DNA of 64,000 nt from Galactobacter caseinivorans (GTDB taxonomy: Bacteria; Actinomycetota; Actinomycetes; Actinomycetales; Micrococcaceae), in the NCBI RefSeq assembly GCF_003640665.1, contig NZ_QQXL01000006.1, forward strand, positions 213,005-277,004, given 5' to 3'. Position numbers and translations under genes: made by a program. Below are positions 42,514 to 51,887 of this stretch, in pieces (position 1 is the stretch's first letter; every line of letters begins with the position of its first letter). A model generated the notes under the pieces. That model had not been told where the DNA came from, searched no databases, and saw only the letters and a program-made list of their open reading frames with translations.

Positions 42514-43542
42514 CTACGGGCGCTTGCCCCAGCCGTAACCCACACCGTCCTTGGGGTGCGAGCCAATGAGCTCAGAGATCGTCACCAGGTGAATGCCCTT
42601 GGCCTGCAGATTCTTGACGATCTGCGGCACCGCCGCGGCGCTCTGCGGGTGGATGTCATGCATCAGGACAATGTCGCCGGCCTTGGCCTGGGAGGCCGCC
42701 TTGATGGTGGCCTGTTTGTTGCGCGTCTTCCAATCCAGGGTGTCCACTCCCCAGTACGCCAGCGGGCGGTGCAGCGTGTTCTTCTGCGCCTTGGTCAGGG
42801 CGCCCTCCGGCGGGCGCACGAACCGCGGCGTGACGCCGGTCAGGGACTTCACTTCCTGGTCCACGCGGGAGAATTCGCGCCGCACCTGGGCCATGCTCAG
42901 ACCCTCCAGATTGGGGTGGTCCCAGGAGTGGTTGCCCAGCTCCATGCCGGCCTTGACCTGCGCCTTCACCAGGCCGGGGTGCGCCTTCACCTGCGTGCCC
43001 ACCAGAAAGAAGGTGGCGCGTGCGCCGGCCGACTCCAGCGTGTTCAGCACCTGCTGGGTGTACGGGCCGGGCCCGTCGTCGAAGGTGAGGGCCACGCACT
43101 TGACCTTGGCGCAGTTCACGCTGCCCGCTGGCAGCGGCTGGCCGGGCTTGGTGCTCGGCGACTGCTTGCCTGAGCCCTCCGTCTGCGACGGGGAGGACTT
43201 GCCGGACGGGGCCGGCTTGTTGGACGCTCCTGGCTTGCTCGACGTCGATGGCGAACCGGAGGCGGAGCCGTCAGGTGTCGCGTCGGTGCCAGTCCCGGAC
43301 GGCGTGCCGCTACCGGAGGTCGGGCCCTCGGTCGGCGCCTTACTGGGAACCGTGGAGGCAGATCCCGTGCCGGTCGGCGCCGGCACATCGCTTGGCTGGC
43401 TGCTGGCACTCGGCGACACGGCACGGGGCTGCGCAGTGAGCGCCCTGCTCCCAGCATCAGAGGGCGCACAACCTGCCAGCATCACCCCCGTGAGGGTGAG
43501 TGCTGCACAGGAAAGGAGGGCTCGGCGCTGGCTGTAAGTCAC
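42514..43542 (-). CDS. Lipoprotein polysaccharide deacetylase (NodB domain)
   Basis: This is a 342-residue lipoprotein: GTG start, signal sequence with lipobox LAGC (cysteine near residue 25), a Ser/Thr/Gly/Pro-rich linker (about 30-140) and a NodB catalytic domain. Catalytic motifs are TFDDGPG (motif 1), HSWDHP (motif 2), RPPEG (motif 3) and the terminal LMHDIHP. Such enzymes deacetylate peptidoglycan, chitin or other N-acetylated polysaccharides at the cell surface with a divalent metal. It diverges from the DHFR-like gene. The segment GTGTDATPDGSAS in the linker is of low complexity and not conserved. Confidence 0.93.
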   Translation of the reverse strand: MTYSQRRALLSCAALTLTGVMLAGCAPSDAGSRALTAQPRAVSPSASSQPSDVPAPTGTGSASTVPSKAPTEGPTSGSGTPSGTGTDATPDGSASGSPSTSSKPGASNKPAPSGKSSPSQTEGSGKQSPSTKPGQPLPAGSVNCAKVKCVALTFDDGPGPYTQQVLNTLESAGARATFFLVGTQVKAHPGLVKAQVKAGMELGNHSWDHPNLEGLSMAQVRREFSRVDQEVKSLTGVTPRFVRPPEGALTKAQKNTLHRPLAYWGVDTLDWKTRNKQATIKAASQAKAGDIVLMHDIHPQSAAAVPQIVKNLQAKGIHLVTISELIGSHPKDGVGYGWGKRP

Positions 43543-43851
43543 GCCTTCACGTTATGGACCAAAGCATCGCGGCACGCCGACGTATGGGGTCCCGCCACAG
43601 CTTCGTATCCCAACTTTGAGGTCGCGGAGAGGAAACCTCAACACTTCCGACAGGTGCCACACACGAGCGCCTCAGACTCGGCCCAACAGGCCCTCTCCCC
43701 TGCGACTTTCCCGGCCCCCTCGCTCCCACCACACGGGGCGCCTACGCTAGGACCCTCCGACCCAGCGCTGAGGGCGCAAGCCCACACAGCGCCGTCGGGC
43801 GCTCTGCCTCTGCTTTGCCCCAGGATTCACTTTTGCTCGAAAGGCACCCTC
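43543..43851. other. 309-bp divergent promoter region of the deacetylase and DHFR-like genes
   Basis: There is no gene. A small inverted repeat TTGAGGT - 12 nt - ACCTCAA (43616-43641) and one GCCGTCGGGC motif (43791-43800) are present. Promoter boxes could not be placed. Confidence 0.5.
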
Positions 43852-44409
43852 ATGAGCCGCAAAATCACCGCCGGCCTCTTCATGTCCGTGGACGGCGTCG
43901 CGGAGGCACCGGACACCTTCCAGCATGATTCCTTTGACGCGGAACTTGGCGCCGGGCTGGGCGCGTTTGTGGGGTCCACAACCGATGCGGTGCTGGGCCG
44001 TGTGGGCTACACAGCATGGTCAAGCTACTGGCCGGGCAAGGACGAGCCGGATGACTTTGGTGCGTTCATCAACCCGATCCGCAAGCACGTGGCCTCCACG
44101 ACCCTGTCCGGGCCGCTGGAATGGAACAACTCCACCCTGATTCAGGGGGACCTGGCCACCTACCTGCGCGAGCTCAAGAACAACGGAGAACAAGGCAACA
44201 TCGCGGTCGTGGGCGGGATCAACATTGTGCGCAGCGTGTTCTTTGCCGGGCTGTTGGATGAACTCCAGCTCATGATCCACCCGGTCATCGCCGGCACGGG
44301 ACGGCACCTGTTCCAGGACCAAGACCCACAGACCCGGCTGACGCTGGTGGACTCCACCATCACGTCCAAGGGCAACGCCCTGCTGACCTACTCCCGCCGC
44401 GAGGGCTGA
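43852..44409 (+). CDS. RibD/dihydrofolate reductase-fold protein
   Basis: This 185-residue protein has its ATG at 43852 (weak GAAAGG upstream); longer in-frame starts are unlike the family. It belongs to the RibD C-terminal/DHFR-like group: MSRKITAGLFMSVDGVAEAP at the start, a conserved GxVGG-type segment (IAVVGGINIVRSVF), and LQLMIHPVIAGTGRHLF near the end. It is probably an NADPH-binding reductase of unknown substrate. It is 3 nt upstream of the ASCH gene and co-transcribed with it. Confidence 0.88.
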   Translation: MSRKITAGLFMSVDGVAEAPDTFQHDSFDAELGAGLGAFVGSTTDAVLGRVGYTAWSSYWPGKDEPDDFGAFINPIRKHVASTTLSGPLEWNNSTLIQGDLATYLRELKNNGEQGNIAVVGGINIVRSVFFAGLLDELQLMIHPVIAGTGRHLFQDQDPQTRLTLVDSTITSKGNALLTYSRREG

Positions 44410-44412
44410 TCC

Positions 44413-44835
44413 ATGACCATGACTGAGGCGGAGCTGGCGACGCTCCCGGTGTCAGAGTTTGCCTTCCCCGGACCGCTGCGAGACCAGCTGGTCGCCGCCA
44501 TCCTTGACGGTTCCAAGACCACCACCGCGAGCCTGTTTGAGCAGTACCAGGTGCCTGGCGAGGAGCTGCCGCAGGCCGCCCGGCTGGAGGCGGTGATTGA
44601 CTCCGAGGGTCGCCGCGTGGCCGCCATCGAGACCACACAGGTGCTGGTGGTGCCGCTGGGCCAGGTCCCGCTGGAACACGCCATCGCCGAGGGCGAAGGC
44701 TACACATCGGTGGCCGAGTGGAGGGCGGGGCATGAGCGCTTCTGGACCTCCGCCGAGCTGGCCACCGAACTGGGCCACACGCCGCAGCTCAGCGACTCCA
44801 CGATGGTGGTGCTAGAGACGTTCCGGGTGGTGTAG
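44413..44835 (+). CDS. ASCH-domain protein
   Basis: This is a 140-residue soluble protein. The ASCH fold is recognised from FAFPGPLRDQLVAAILDGSKTTTAS in pattern (LxxxILxGxKTxT), RRVAAIETTQVLVVPLGQV, and ERFWTSAELATELGH. ASCH domains are small RNA-binding beta-barrels proposed to act in translation or RNA metabolism. It follows the DHFR-like gene after 3 nt, an operon seen elsewhere with reductase-fold proteins. The function is not known. Confidence 0.9.
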   Translation: MTMTEAELATLPVSEFAFPGPLRDQLVAAILDGSKTTTASLFEQYQVPGEELPQAARLEAVIDSEGRRVAAIETTQVLVVPLGQVPLEHAIAEGEGYTSVAEWRAGHERFWTSAELATELGHTPQLSDSTMVVLETFRVV

Positions 44836-45003
44836 CCGGGGCGCACCGGGCCTGAAGGCCAAGTGCCCGCGCGTCCACCCAGCGTCACAGACCAGGGAAC
44901 TCTCCGCGGCCCGTCCTAAACTCAAGGGCGGCGGGATGCGCAGAGTTCCTTCTGTGTGCTGTTCATCCCGGCCATTCCTCAAACCCAGCGGAGTAGCGAG
45001 TCC

Positions 45004-46290
45004 ATGAGCCTCATTGTCCAGAAGTTTGGCGGGTCATCGGTGTCCAACGCCGAGGGCATCAACCGCGTGGCCACACGCGTGCTGGAGACCAAACGGGCCG
45101 GCGATGACGTGGTGGTGGTGGTCTCCGCCATGGGAGACACCACGGATGACCTGCTAGACCTTGCCTCCCAGGTGACGCCGGAGGCGCCCGCCCGCGAGAT
45201 GGACATGCTCCTCTCCTCCGGCGAGCGCATCTCCATGGCGCTGCTGGCCATGGCCATTGACGCGCAGGGTGGCACCGCGGTTTCCTTTACCGGCTCCCAG
45301 GCCGGCATGATCACCGACGCGCTGCACGGCCGCGCGCGCATCGTTGAGGTCTCCCCGTCCCGTGTTCGCCGCGCCATTGACCGCGGCATGATCGCGATCG
45401 TGGCCGGCTTCCAGGGCATGTCCAAGGACTCCAACAACATCACCACCATGGGCCGCGGCGGCTCCGACACCACAGCGGTGGCCCTCGCCGCCGCCCTCAA
45501 CGCCGATGTGTGCGAGATCTACACGGACGTGGACGGCATCTACTCCGCCGACCCGCGCGTGGTCCCCTCCGCACACAAACTGGATCGCGTCTCCTCAGAG
45601 GAGATGCTGGAACTGGCCGCGTCCGGGGCCAAGATTTTGCACCTGCGTTGTGTGGAGTACGCCCGCCGCTTTGGCGTGCCCCTGCACGTGCGCAGCTCCT
45701 TTAGCCATCACGAGGGGACCTGGATCATTCCTAGCCCCGACGACAAGATCCATCTCCAGGAAGGTGAACCCTTGGAACAGCCCATCGTCGCCGGGGTCGC
45801 GCATGACCTCTCCGAGGCCAAGGTCACCGTGGTCGGTGTCCCCGATATCCCGGGCAAGGCCGCAGAGATCTTTGGGGTCATCGCCGGCGCCAACGCCAAC
45901 ATCGACATGATTGTGCAAAACGTCTCCACGGCCGGATCCGGCCAGACGGACATCTCCTTCACGGTCCCCATCGTGGAGGGCAAGGACGCCCTGGCCGCGC
46001 TGCGTGCCGCGCAGGGCTCCATCGGCTTCGCCGACATTGAGTACGACGAGCAGATCGGCAAGCTCTCCCTGGTGGGCGCCGGCATGCGCTCCAACCCCGG
46101 CGTCTCCCACACCTTCTTTGAGGCGCTGCACCAGGCGGGCATCAACGTGGACATGATCTCCACCTCGGAGATCCGGATCTCCATCGTCACGCACGCTGAT
46201 CGCCTGGCCACGGCCGTTGAAGCGGTGCACAAGGCCTTTGGGCTGGACACCGAAGAGCAGGCCACCGTGTACGGCGGCACCGGGCGGTAG
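45004..46290 (+). CDS. lysC: Aspartate kinase
   Basis: This 428-residue enzyme phosphorylates aspartate, the first step to lysine, threonine, methionine and diaminopimelate. The start is set at ATG 45004 because the family begins [13 protein letters not shown]; an in-frame ATG 48 nt upstream gives a Gln/Pro leader. The kinase core has [18 protein letters not shown] and [13 protein letters not shown]. Two C-terminal ACT domains (about 265-428; [32 protein letters not shown]) would bind feedback inhibitors. In this group an internal start often yields a beta subunit; I did not find a clear one. An asd gene does not follow here. Confidence 0.96.
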   Translation: MSLIVQKFGGSSVSNAEGINRVATRVLETKRAGDDVVVVVSAMGDTTDDLLDLASQVTPEAPAREMDMLLSSGERISMALLAMAIDAQGGTAVSFTGSQAGMITDALHGRARIVEVSPSRVRRAIDRGMIAIVAGFQGMSKDSNNITTMGRGGSDTTAVALAAALNADVCEIYTDVDGIYSADPRVVPSAHKLDRVSSEEMLELAASGAKILHLRCVEYARRFGVPLHVRSSFSHHEGTWIIPSPDDKIHLQEGEPLEQPIVAGVAHDLSEAKVTVVGVPDIPGKAAEIFGVIAGANANIDMIVQNVSTAGSGQTDISFTVPIVEGKDALAALRAAQGSIGFADIEYDEQIGKLSLVGAGMRSNPGVSHTFFEALHQAGINVDMISTSEIRISIVTHADRLATAVEAVHKAFGLDTEEQATVYGGTGR

Positions 46291-46406
46291 CTCCGGGCAC
46301 GTTGGTCAGGCCGGGCGCTGAAGCGCTCGACGTCGTTGCCTCACCCCCGGCGGGCGGGTGCAGGTGAGCGGCGGGTGCAGGTGCGCGGCGCCGCGCCGCA
46401 CCACCT

Positions 46407-46706
46407 CTAGCGGCGCTTGCCCCGCGTCGCGTCATGCTCTGCGGCCTTTTGGCGCACCGTCATCATGCGAGATCCAACCGCCACGGCCCAGACCAGCACG
46501 GCCACGCCGATGATGGCCCAGAAACCCCACTCCGTCTTCCATTCCAGCAGCACGGCGGCGATGAGCGCCATGGCCCAGCCGATCATCACGAAGAGGCGCA
46601 GCATGTTGCCGTGAGCCCAGCCGGCCGTGGTGATGCGCGGGATCAGGATGACCACAAACGCCATCGCGATCAGCAACAGTCCAACCATCGCCATGATGAG
46701 GTCCAC
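46407..46706 (-). CDS. Small three-helix membrane protein
   Basis: This protein has 99 residues from GTG 46706, which is 8 nt after AGGAGC; a TTG 3 nt upstream is also possible. Three hydrophobic segments (about residues 1-24, 34-55 and 61-80) end in a basic tail (RKQKAAEHDATRGKRR-like). No family is recognised. It is convergent with lysC and divergent from aspA. Confidence 0.65.
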   Translation of the reverse strand: MDLIMAMVGLLLIAMAFVVILIPRITTAGWAHGNMLRLFVMIGWAMALIAAVLLEWKTEWGFWAIIGVAVLVWAVAVGSRMMTVRQKAAEHDATRGKRR

Positions 46707-46911
46707 CAAAGCAGGCTCCTAAAGAAAAGGGGTCCGGGCAGACACCCGGTCGCCACATCCTCCCACGCGCGCCCAAGCCAAGCGAGCGGCGTCGGGCTAG
46801 GCTTGAGCTGGCGTGCCGGAGACCCCGGCGTCGCTCGCGCCACAGACGACGCACCGCCCCTCCGTGAACACGCGGGCGGCTCCCTTTCCACGACATCTCG
46901 AGGAGAAGTCG

Positions 46912-48318
46912 ATGACCGCACCCGCCACTGAGGGCACCCGTATCGAGACCGACAGCCTGGGCAGCCGCGAGGTTCCCTCCGATGTGCTGTGGGGCATTAG
47001 CACCCTGCGCGCGGTGGAGAACTTCCCCATCACGGGCCGTCAGATCGGCGGGATCCGCCACCTGGTCTGGGCCCTTGGCGCCGTGAAGCTCGCCGCTGCC
47101 CGCGCCAATAATCAGCTGGGCCTGCTGGATGACGCCCGCGCGCAGGCCATCGAGGCCGCCGCGATTGAGGTCATGGACGGCCGCTGGGATGAGCACTTTG
47201 TGGTGGACCGCGTGCAGGGCGGCGCCGGCACCTCCACGAACATGAACGCCAACGAGGTCATTGCGCACCGGGCGGATCAGATCCTGGCAGACCCGGCGCT
47301 GCGCGTGGATCCCATCGATCACGTGAACCGCTGCCAGAGCACCAATGACGTGTACCCGTCCGCGCTCAAGCTGGCCCTGTTCCGTTCCATGGAGCCGCTG
47401 ATCACCGCACATGTGTCGCTGCAGAAGGCGTTCCAGGAGAAGGCGCGGGAGTTCGCGACCATCACCAAGATTGGCCGCACGCAGCTCCAGGACGCGGTGC
47501 CCATGACGCTTGGCCAGGAGTTTGGCGCGTTCGCGGACACCCTCGCGGAGGACTCCATCCTGTTGGAGACCATGTCCCCGAATCTGCTGGAGCTGAACCT
47601 GGGTGCCACGGCGATCGGCACCGGAATCACCGCCCCGCGCGAGTACCGCCCGGCCGTCCTTGAGGCCCTCGCGGAGATCACCAACATCCACATCATCGGC
47701 GCCCCCAACCTCATCGAGGCCACGAGCGATACCGGCGTGTTTGTGCTGATTTCCGGCGGTCTCAAGCGCGCCGCCGTGAAGCTCTCCAAGATCTGCAACG
47801 ACCTGCGCTTGCTCTCCTCCGGCCCCCAGGCGGGCTTCTGCGAGATCAACCTTCCCGCGGTCCAGGCCGGTTCCTCCATCATGCCGGGCAAGGTCAATCC
47901 GGTGATCCCTGAGGTGGTGAATCAGGTGGCGTTCCGCATTGTTGGCGCGGACAACACCGTGGCCTTCGCGGTGGAGGCGGGTCAGCTGCAGCTCAATGCC
48001 TTTGAGCCGGTCATGGCGGACGTCCTCTTTGACGCGGTGGAGTCCCTGACCAACGCCTGCGCCACCCTGGAGACCAAGTGCGTGGTGGGCATTACCGCCA
48101 ATGAGGACGTGCTGGCCCGCCGCGTGGCCGAGTCCGTTTCCGTGGTCACCGCGCTCTCCCCGCTGCTGGGTTACGCCAAGTCCGCTGAGCTGATGCACCG
48201 CGCGTTGTTGGAGAAGCGTTCGCTGCTGGAGCTCGCGATCGAGGACGGCGTCCTGGATGCCGAGACCATCAAGCGCGCGTTGGCGGACGCCACGGGCCAC
48301 ACGGTGGCCGGCGAGTAG
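46912..48318 (+). CDS. aspA: Aspartate ammonia-lyase
   Basis: This 468-residue enzyme of the fumarase/aspartase superfamily has its ATG after GAGGAG. It deaminates aspartate to fumarate and ammonia. It has the signature GSSIMPGKVNPVIPE (about residues 320-334), the NRCQSTNDVYPSA and GRTQLQDAVPMTLGQEF segments, and normal length. The PVIPE context is closer to aspartases than to class II fumarases. It is followed by an intrinsic terminator (48337-48401) built from GCCCGACG motifs. It stands a short distance from lysC, which also uses aspartate, though they are not one operon. Confidence 0.93.
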   Translation: MTAPATEGTRIETDSLGSREVPSDVLWGISTLRAVENFPITGRQIGGIRHLVWALGAVKLAAARANNQLGLLDDARAQAIEAAAIEVMDGRWDEHFVVDRVQGGAGTSTNMNANEVIAHRADQILADPALRVDPIDHVNRCQSTNDVYPSALKLALFRSMEPLITAHVSLQKAFQEKAREFATITKIGRTQLQDAVPMTLGQEFGAFADTLAEDSILLETMSPNLLELNLGATAIGTGITAPREYRPAVLEALAEITNIHIIGAPNLIEATSDTGVFVLISGGLKRAAVKLSKICNDLRLLSSGPQAGFCEINLPAVQAGSSIMPGKVNPVIPEVVNQVAFRIVGADNTVAFAVEAGQLQLNAFEPVMADVLFDAVESLTNACATLETKCVVGITANEDVLARRVAESVSVVTALSPLLGYAKSAELMHRALLEKRSLLELAIEDGVLDAETIKRALADATGHTVAGE

Positions 48319-48336
48319 TTCCAGGCAAGCACTGAG

Positions 48337-48401
48337 GTGCCCGACGCCGTGTGGCGGGGTTTTTCGCGAAACCCTGCCACGCGGCGTCGGGCACTTTTTT
48401 T
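48337..48401 (+). terminator. Intrinsic terminator of aspA
   Basis: The arms pair over about 25 bp (GTGCCCGACGCCGTGTGGCG... / ...TGCCACGCGGCGTCGGGCAC), with a short loop and TTTTTTT after it. Both arms contain the GCCCGACGNCG motif in opposite orientation. Confidence 0.95.
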
Positions 48402-48442
48402 GAACCCTGGCGCGCCCGCCCCCGCCGGGGCACGATGGGGTG

Positions 48443-49315
48443 ATGACCGAGGAATTTCGTTACGAGAACGTCAGCCACGCGGATGCCTTTGCCGCCAACT
48501 TGGCGAACTGGGAGGATCGCGTGCCGATTCACCTGGAGCAATATGGGCTGGAGGCCTTTGACGATCCGCAGCATCGCTCCACCGTGGTGACCCAGGATGT
48601 GCCCGTCTTGGAGCGCTTTGCCGGGCCGCTGCGTGGGCAGTCGCTGGTGCATCTGCAGTGCCACATCGGCTCCGACACCGTCTCCCTTGCGCGGTCGGGC
48701 GCGCGCGTGACCGGCGTGGATTTCTCCGCCTCCGCGCTGGAGGCGGCGCGCGGGCTGGCCCACCGCACCGGGGCGGACGCGACGTTCGTTGAGTCAAACG
48801 TGTATGGCGCAGCTGAGGCGGTGAAGGCCGCCGGGGTGGGGCCGGCGGACGTGGTGTATACCTCCATCGGGACCATCGGCTGGCTGCCGGATCTCTTTGC
48901 CTGGGCCCGGGAAATCTTTGCCCTGCTGCGCCCGGGTGGGACGTTCATGATTCGCGATGGCCACCCGTTTGCGCTGGTCTTTGACCCGGACGCCCCGGAG
49001 CCGCTCACCCCGCGCTTCCACTACTTTGCCGGGAGTCAGGCGGAGCGCTGGCAGGATTCCACCACCTATGTTGGCGATGGCAGCCAGGTGGTTGAACACG
49101 CCACTACCTACTCGTGGCCGCACCCCGTCTCGGAGATCCTGCAGGCCATCCTGGCCGCCGGGCTCAAGCTGGAGCACTTTGACGAGGGCAAGGAGCTTCC
49201 CTGGGAGCTGATCCCCACCATGAGCAAGCTGCCCAATGGGGACTACGTGCTGCCCCAGGCCTACGCGCAGTCCGTGCCGCTGACGTTCACGCTGGTGGCG
49301 CACCGCCCGGCGTGA
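48443..49315 (+). CDS. Class I SAM-dependent methyltransferase
   Basis: This protein has 290 residues (ATG 48443; a GTG immediately upstream is possible). The AdoMet motif I is VHLQCHIGSDTVSLARSGARVTGVDF in pattern, with motif I Gly and Asp (GARVTGVDFS); motif post-I and IV (DVVYTSIGTIGWLPD) are clear. The C-terminal part (PHPVSEILQAILAAGLKLEHF) is typical of the UbiE/COQ5-like Methyltransf_11/25 group. The substrate is unknown. It is possibly co-transcribed with the next gene (67 nt gap). Confidence 0.9.
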   Translation: MTEEFRYENVSHADAFAANLANWEDRVPIHLEQYGLEAFDDPQHRSTVVTQDVPVLERFAGPLRGQSLVHLQCHIGSDTVSLARSGARVTGVDFSASALEAARGLAHRTGADATFVESNVYGAAEAVKAAGVGPADVVYTSIGTIGWLPDLFAWAREIFALLRPGGTFMIRDGHPFALVFDPDAPEPLTPRFHYFAGSQAERWQDSTTYVGDGSQVVEHATTYSWPHPVSEILQAILAAGLKLEHFDEGKELPWELIPTMSKLPNGDYVLPQAYAQSVPLTFTLVAHRPA

Positions 49316-49382
49316 TCCGGCCTGAGCCGGGCGGGCGCCCGCCCAGGTGGGCGCCCCCGGCCCGCCGTGGGATCATGGACGC

Positions 49383-50306
49383 ATGCCCACCCCAGATGTG
49401 ACCCTCCTCAGCGAGCCCCAGTGGCGCGCCGCGGAGGCCGCGCACCGCGAGCGGGTCTCCGTCTACTCGGAGCCGTACCGGGCCCGGCGTTCCTCGCAAC
49501 AGGCGCACCCGGTGCACGATTTTCTCTTTACGTACTACTCGCTTGCCCCGGGCCAGTTGGAACGCTGGCACCCGGGAGCCGGAGTGGTGCTGCTGGGCCG
49601 GGCCGCCGTGGACCAGCGGCAGGGGTGGAAGCATTACCAGGTGATTCAGGACGCCGACGGGGCGGGCACGCCGGGCGTCTGCGTGGACCTGGAGGCCTTT
49701 GCCCGGGACCGGGATTCCATGATCGCCTTTGCCTCCGCGATCCTGGTCGGGACGGCCTCTCGCCCCGGCAACTTCTCCTGCTTTGGCCTGCACGAGTGGG
49801 CCATGGCGTACCGCTCGGATCTGCACGGCGTGCGCCACGAGTACCTTCCCCTGCGCCTGGGCGGGGCCGGGACGGACGCGGTGGTGGAGCAGCACCAGAT
49901 CCGATGCACGCACTTTGACGCGTTCCGCTTTTACGCCCCGGAGGCGGCGCCGCTGAACCAGCTTCAGCCCACCCGGCAGACCCAGCGCAAGCTGGAGCAG
50001 CCCGGCTGCCTGCACGCCAACATGGACCTCTACAAGTGGGGTTACAAGCTGCTGCCCGCGGTCAGCTCGGAGCTGGTGACGGACGCCTTTGAGCTCTCCT
50101 GGCGCGTGCGCACCATGGACATGCAGGCCTCGCCCTACGACCTGAGCGAGTGGGGCTACTCCCCCATCCGCATCGAGGATCCGCAGGGCAAGGCAGAGTA
50201 TGTCGCGGCGCAGCGCGGCTTTGCCGAGGAGGCCGCCGCGTTGCGCGCGCGGCTGCTGCAGGCCTTGCGGGAGTCGGCCTTACTGCCAGCGCCCGACGCC
50301 GCGTAG
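49383..50306 (+). CDS. Conserved actinobacterial protein (often labelled 3-methyladenine DNA glycosylase)
   Basis: This 307-residue protein begins MPTPDVTLLSEPQWRAAE. It contains HPVHDFLFTYYS, the HPGAGVVLLG segment, FSCFGLHEWAMAYR, HFDAFRFY, QPGCLHANMDLYKWGYKL and DMQASPYDLSEWGYSPI. Related proteins in Actinobacteria have been labelled 3-methyladenine DNA glycosylase, but I see no helix-hairpin-helix or other glycosylase motif, so that label is doubtful. Conserved His/Cys (HEWAM, CTHFDAF, CLHANMD) could be an active site or metal site. The last codons contain GCCCGACGCCG (50291). Confidence 0.75.
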   Translation: MPTPDVTLLSEPQWRAAEAAHRERVSVYSEPYRARRSSQQAHPVHDFLFTYYSLAPGQLERWHPGAGVVLLGRAAVDQRQGWKHYQVIQDADGAGTPGVCVDLEAFARDRDSMIAFASAILVGTASRPGNFSCFGLHEWAMAYRSDLHGVRHEYLPLRLGGAGTDAVVEQHQIRCTHFDAFRFYAPEAAPLNQLQPTRQTQRKLEQPGCLHANMDLYKWGYKLLPAVSSELVTDAFELSWRVRTMDMQASPYDLSEWGYSPIRIEDPQGKAEYVAAQRGFAEEAAALRARLLQALRESALLPAPDAA

Positions 50307-50333
50307 CCGGGTTGGGTGCCCCACTCGCGGCCC

Positions 50334-51704
50334 CTAGTCCAGCACCTTGCCCGGATTGAGCACCCGCTCGGGGTCAAAGGCGGAACGCACGCGGGACTGC
50401 AGCGCCATTTGCACCCCTCCCAGCTCATCCCCCAGCCAGCGCTTCTTGAGCACGCCCACGCCGTGCTCGCCAGTCAGCGTTCCGCCCAGTTCAAGGGCCA
50501 CCCCGAAGATTTCCGAGGCGGCGTCCCAGACGTTCTGCGGGATCTGATCGCCGAACGGGATGATGAAGATGGGGTGCAGATTCCCGTCCCCCGCGTGCGC
50601 AGCTGTGGGGACCTCCACGCCAAACTTCGCTTCGATCTCGCGGATCCGGGCGAAGGCCTGCGCCATCTTTGAGCGCGGCACTGCGATGTCCTCCACCAGC
50701 GTGCTGCCTGCACGCTCAAAGGCCGGAAAGCAGGCGCGGCGGAACGCCAGCATCCCCTCCGCCTGCTCATGCGTGGCCGCGCGGGCGACGCTGCGCGCGC
50801 CGGGGGCAAGGAGATCCGCGAGCGCATGCGCCTCCTCAGACGCCCCCGCGCCGTCGGTCTGGATCAGCAGATACGCACCTCCCCCGTCCGTGGGATCCAC
50901 TCCCAGGTAATCCACGACGTAGCGGATGGTCGGCTCGTCCATCAGCTCCATGATGGCCGGTTGTAGCCCGGAGGCCACCACGGCCTGCGCCGCGCGCACT
51001 GCCGCGCCCACGTCGTCGAACACAGCAGACAGCGTGACCTCCGCGGCCGTGCGGGCCGGGCGCAGCTTCAACGTGGCCTCCGCGATGACGCCCAACGTCC
51101 CCTCGGAGCCCACCATGAGGGCCGTGAGGTCGTAGCCGGTCACACCCTTCACGGTGTTGTGGCCCATGCGCACCAGAGAGCCGTCCGCCAGGACCACGTC
51201 CAGCGCCAGGACTGACTCCCTGGTGACCCCATACTTGGCGCAGAGCAGCCCACCGGCGTTGGTGGCGATATTGCCTCCCACCGAGGAGATGTCCTTGGAG
51301 GCGGGATCCGGCGGCCACCACAACCCCTGCTGCGCCAGCATCTGGTTGAGCGCGCCGTTGAGGATGCCGGGCTGCACGCGCGCGGTCAGGTCCTGGGCAG
51401 AGACCTCCAGGATGGCGTTGAGGTGTTCAAGGCAGAGCACCACCTGATCCTCACCGGCGGTGGCGCCGCCGGCCACACCGGAGCCGGCGCCCCGCACCAC
51501 GATGGAGCCCCCGGCGCCGGAGACCGCACGGCAGACCGCCTGAATCTGCGCGGTGCTGGTGGGGTGCACCACGGCCGCCGGGACGCCGCTGGCCGGGTAG
51601 CCGGAGCGGTCGGTGAGGTGCGTGGCGATCAGCTCGGCGTCGGTCTGGGCCAGACCCGGCGCCTCCCGTTCCAGCGCGGTGAGCACGTCCTGATGCAGCG
51701 ACAT
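50334..51704 (-). CDS. FAD-linked oxidase, GlcD/D-lactate dehydrogenase type
   Basis: This 456-residue protein has an ATG preceded by AGGAAGGA. The PCMH-type FAD-binding domain (about 40-215) has RGAGSGVAGG, PPDPASKDISSVGGNIATNAGG and YDLTALMVGSEGTLG. The C-terminal FAD-oxidase domain has HAGDGNLHP and GEHGVGVLKKRWL. Its closest group is glycolate oxidase subunit GlcD / D-2-hydroxyglutarate or D-lactate dehydrogenase. It probably oxidises a 2-hydroxyacid with electrons going to the respiratory chain. No GlcE/GlcF gene is next to it, which favours a stand-alone D-lactate dehydrogenase-like role. Confidence 0.9.
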   Translation of the reverse strand: MSLHQDVLTALEREAPGLAQTDAELIATHLTDRSGYPASGVPAAVVHPTSTAQIQAVCRAVSGAGGSIVVRGAGSGVAGGATAGEDQVVLCLEHLNAILEVSAQDLTARVQPGILNGALNQMLAQQGLWWPPDPASKDISSVGGNIATNAGGLLCAKYGVTRESVLALDVVLADGSLVRMGHNTVKGVTGYDLTALMVGSEGTLGVIAEATLKLRPARTAAEVTLSAVFDDVGAAVRAAQAVVASGLQPAIMELMDEPTIRYVVDYLGVDPTDGGGAYLLIQTDGAGASEEAHALADLLAPGARSVARAATHEQAEGMLAFRRACFPAFERAGSTLVEDIAVPRSKMAQAFARIREIEAKFGVEVPTAAHAGDGNLHPIFIIPFGDQIPQNVWDAASEIFGVALELGGTLTGEHGVGVLKKRWLGDELGGVQMALQSRVRSAFDPERVLNPGKVLD

Positions 51705-51887
51705 GGCGGTGTCCTTCCTCTGGCTCCCTGAGCCCTGGTGGTGCGGAATCCAATGCCCCCCGGTGTGACCACGCTAACCCTGAACCGGCGCCGTGAGGAA
51801 GCGCGGGTACCGTTGTTGGGACGCACCGCGCCGCCTGCCGGGCGGCGTCCCCCCGCGAACACCGTCCGATGCCTCCGAAAGGCCACC

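Noticed and set aside
44836..45003. A lysine riboswitch before lysC
   Set aside because: The 168-nt leader lacks the conserved L-box core and any terminator; nothing riboswitch-like could be drawn.
46432..48300. A 622-aa minus-strand open frame opposite aspA
   Set aside because: It is antisense to a clear aspartase and has shadow-type composition; only the 99-aa membrane protein at 46407-46706 is credible there.
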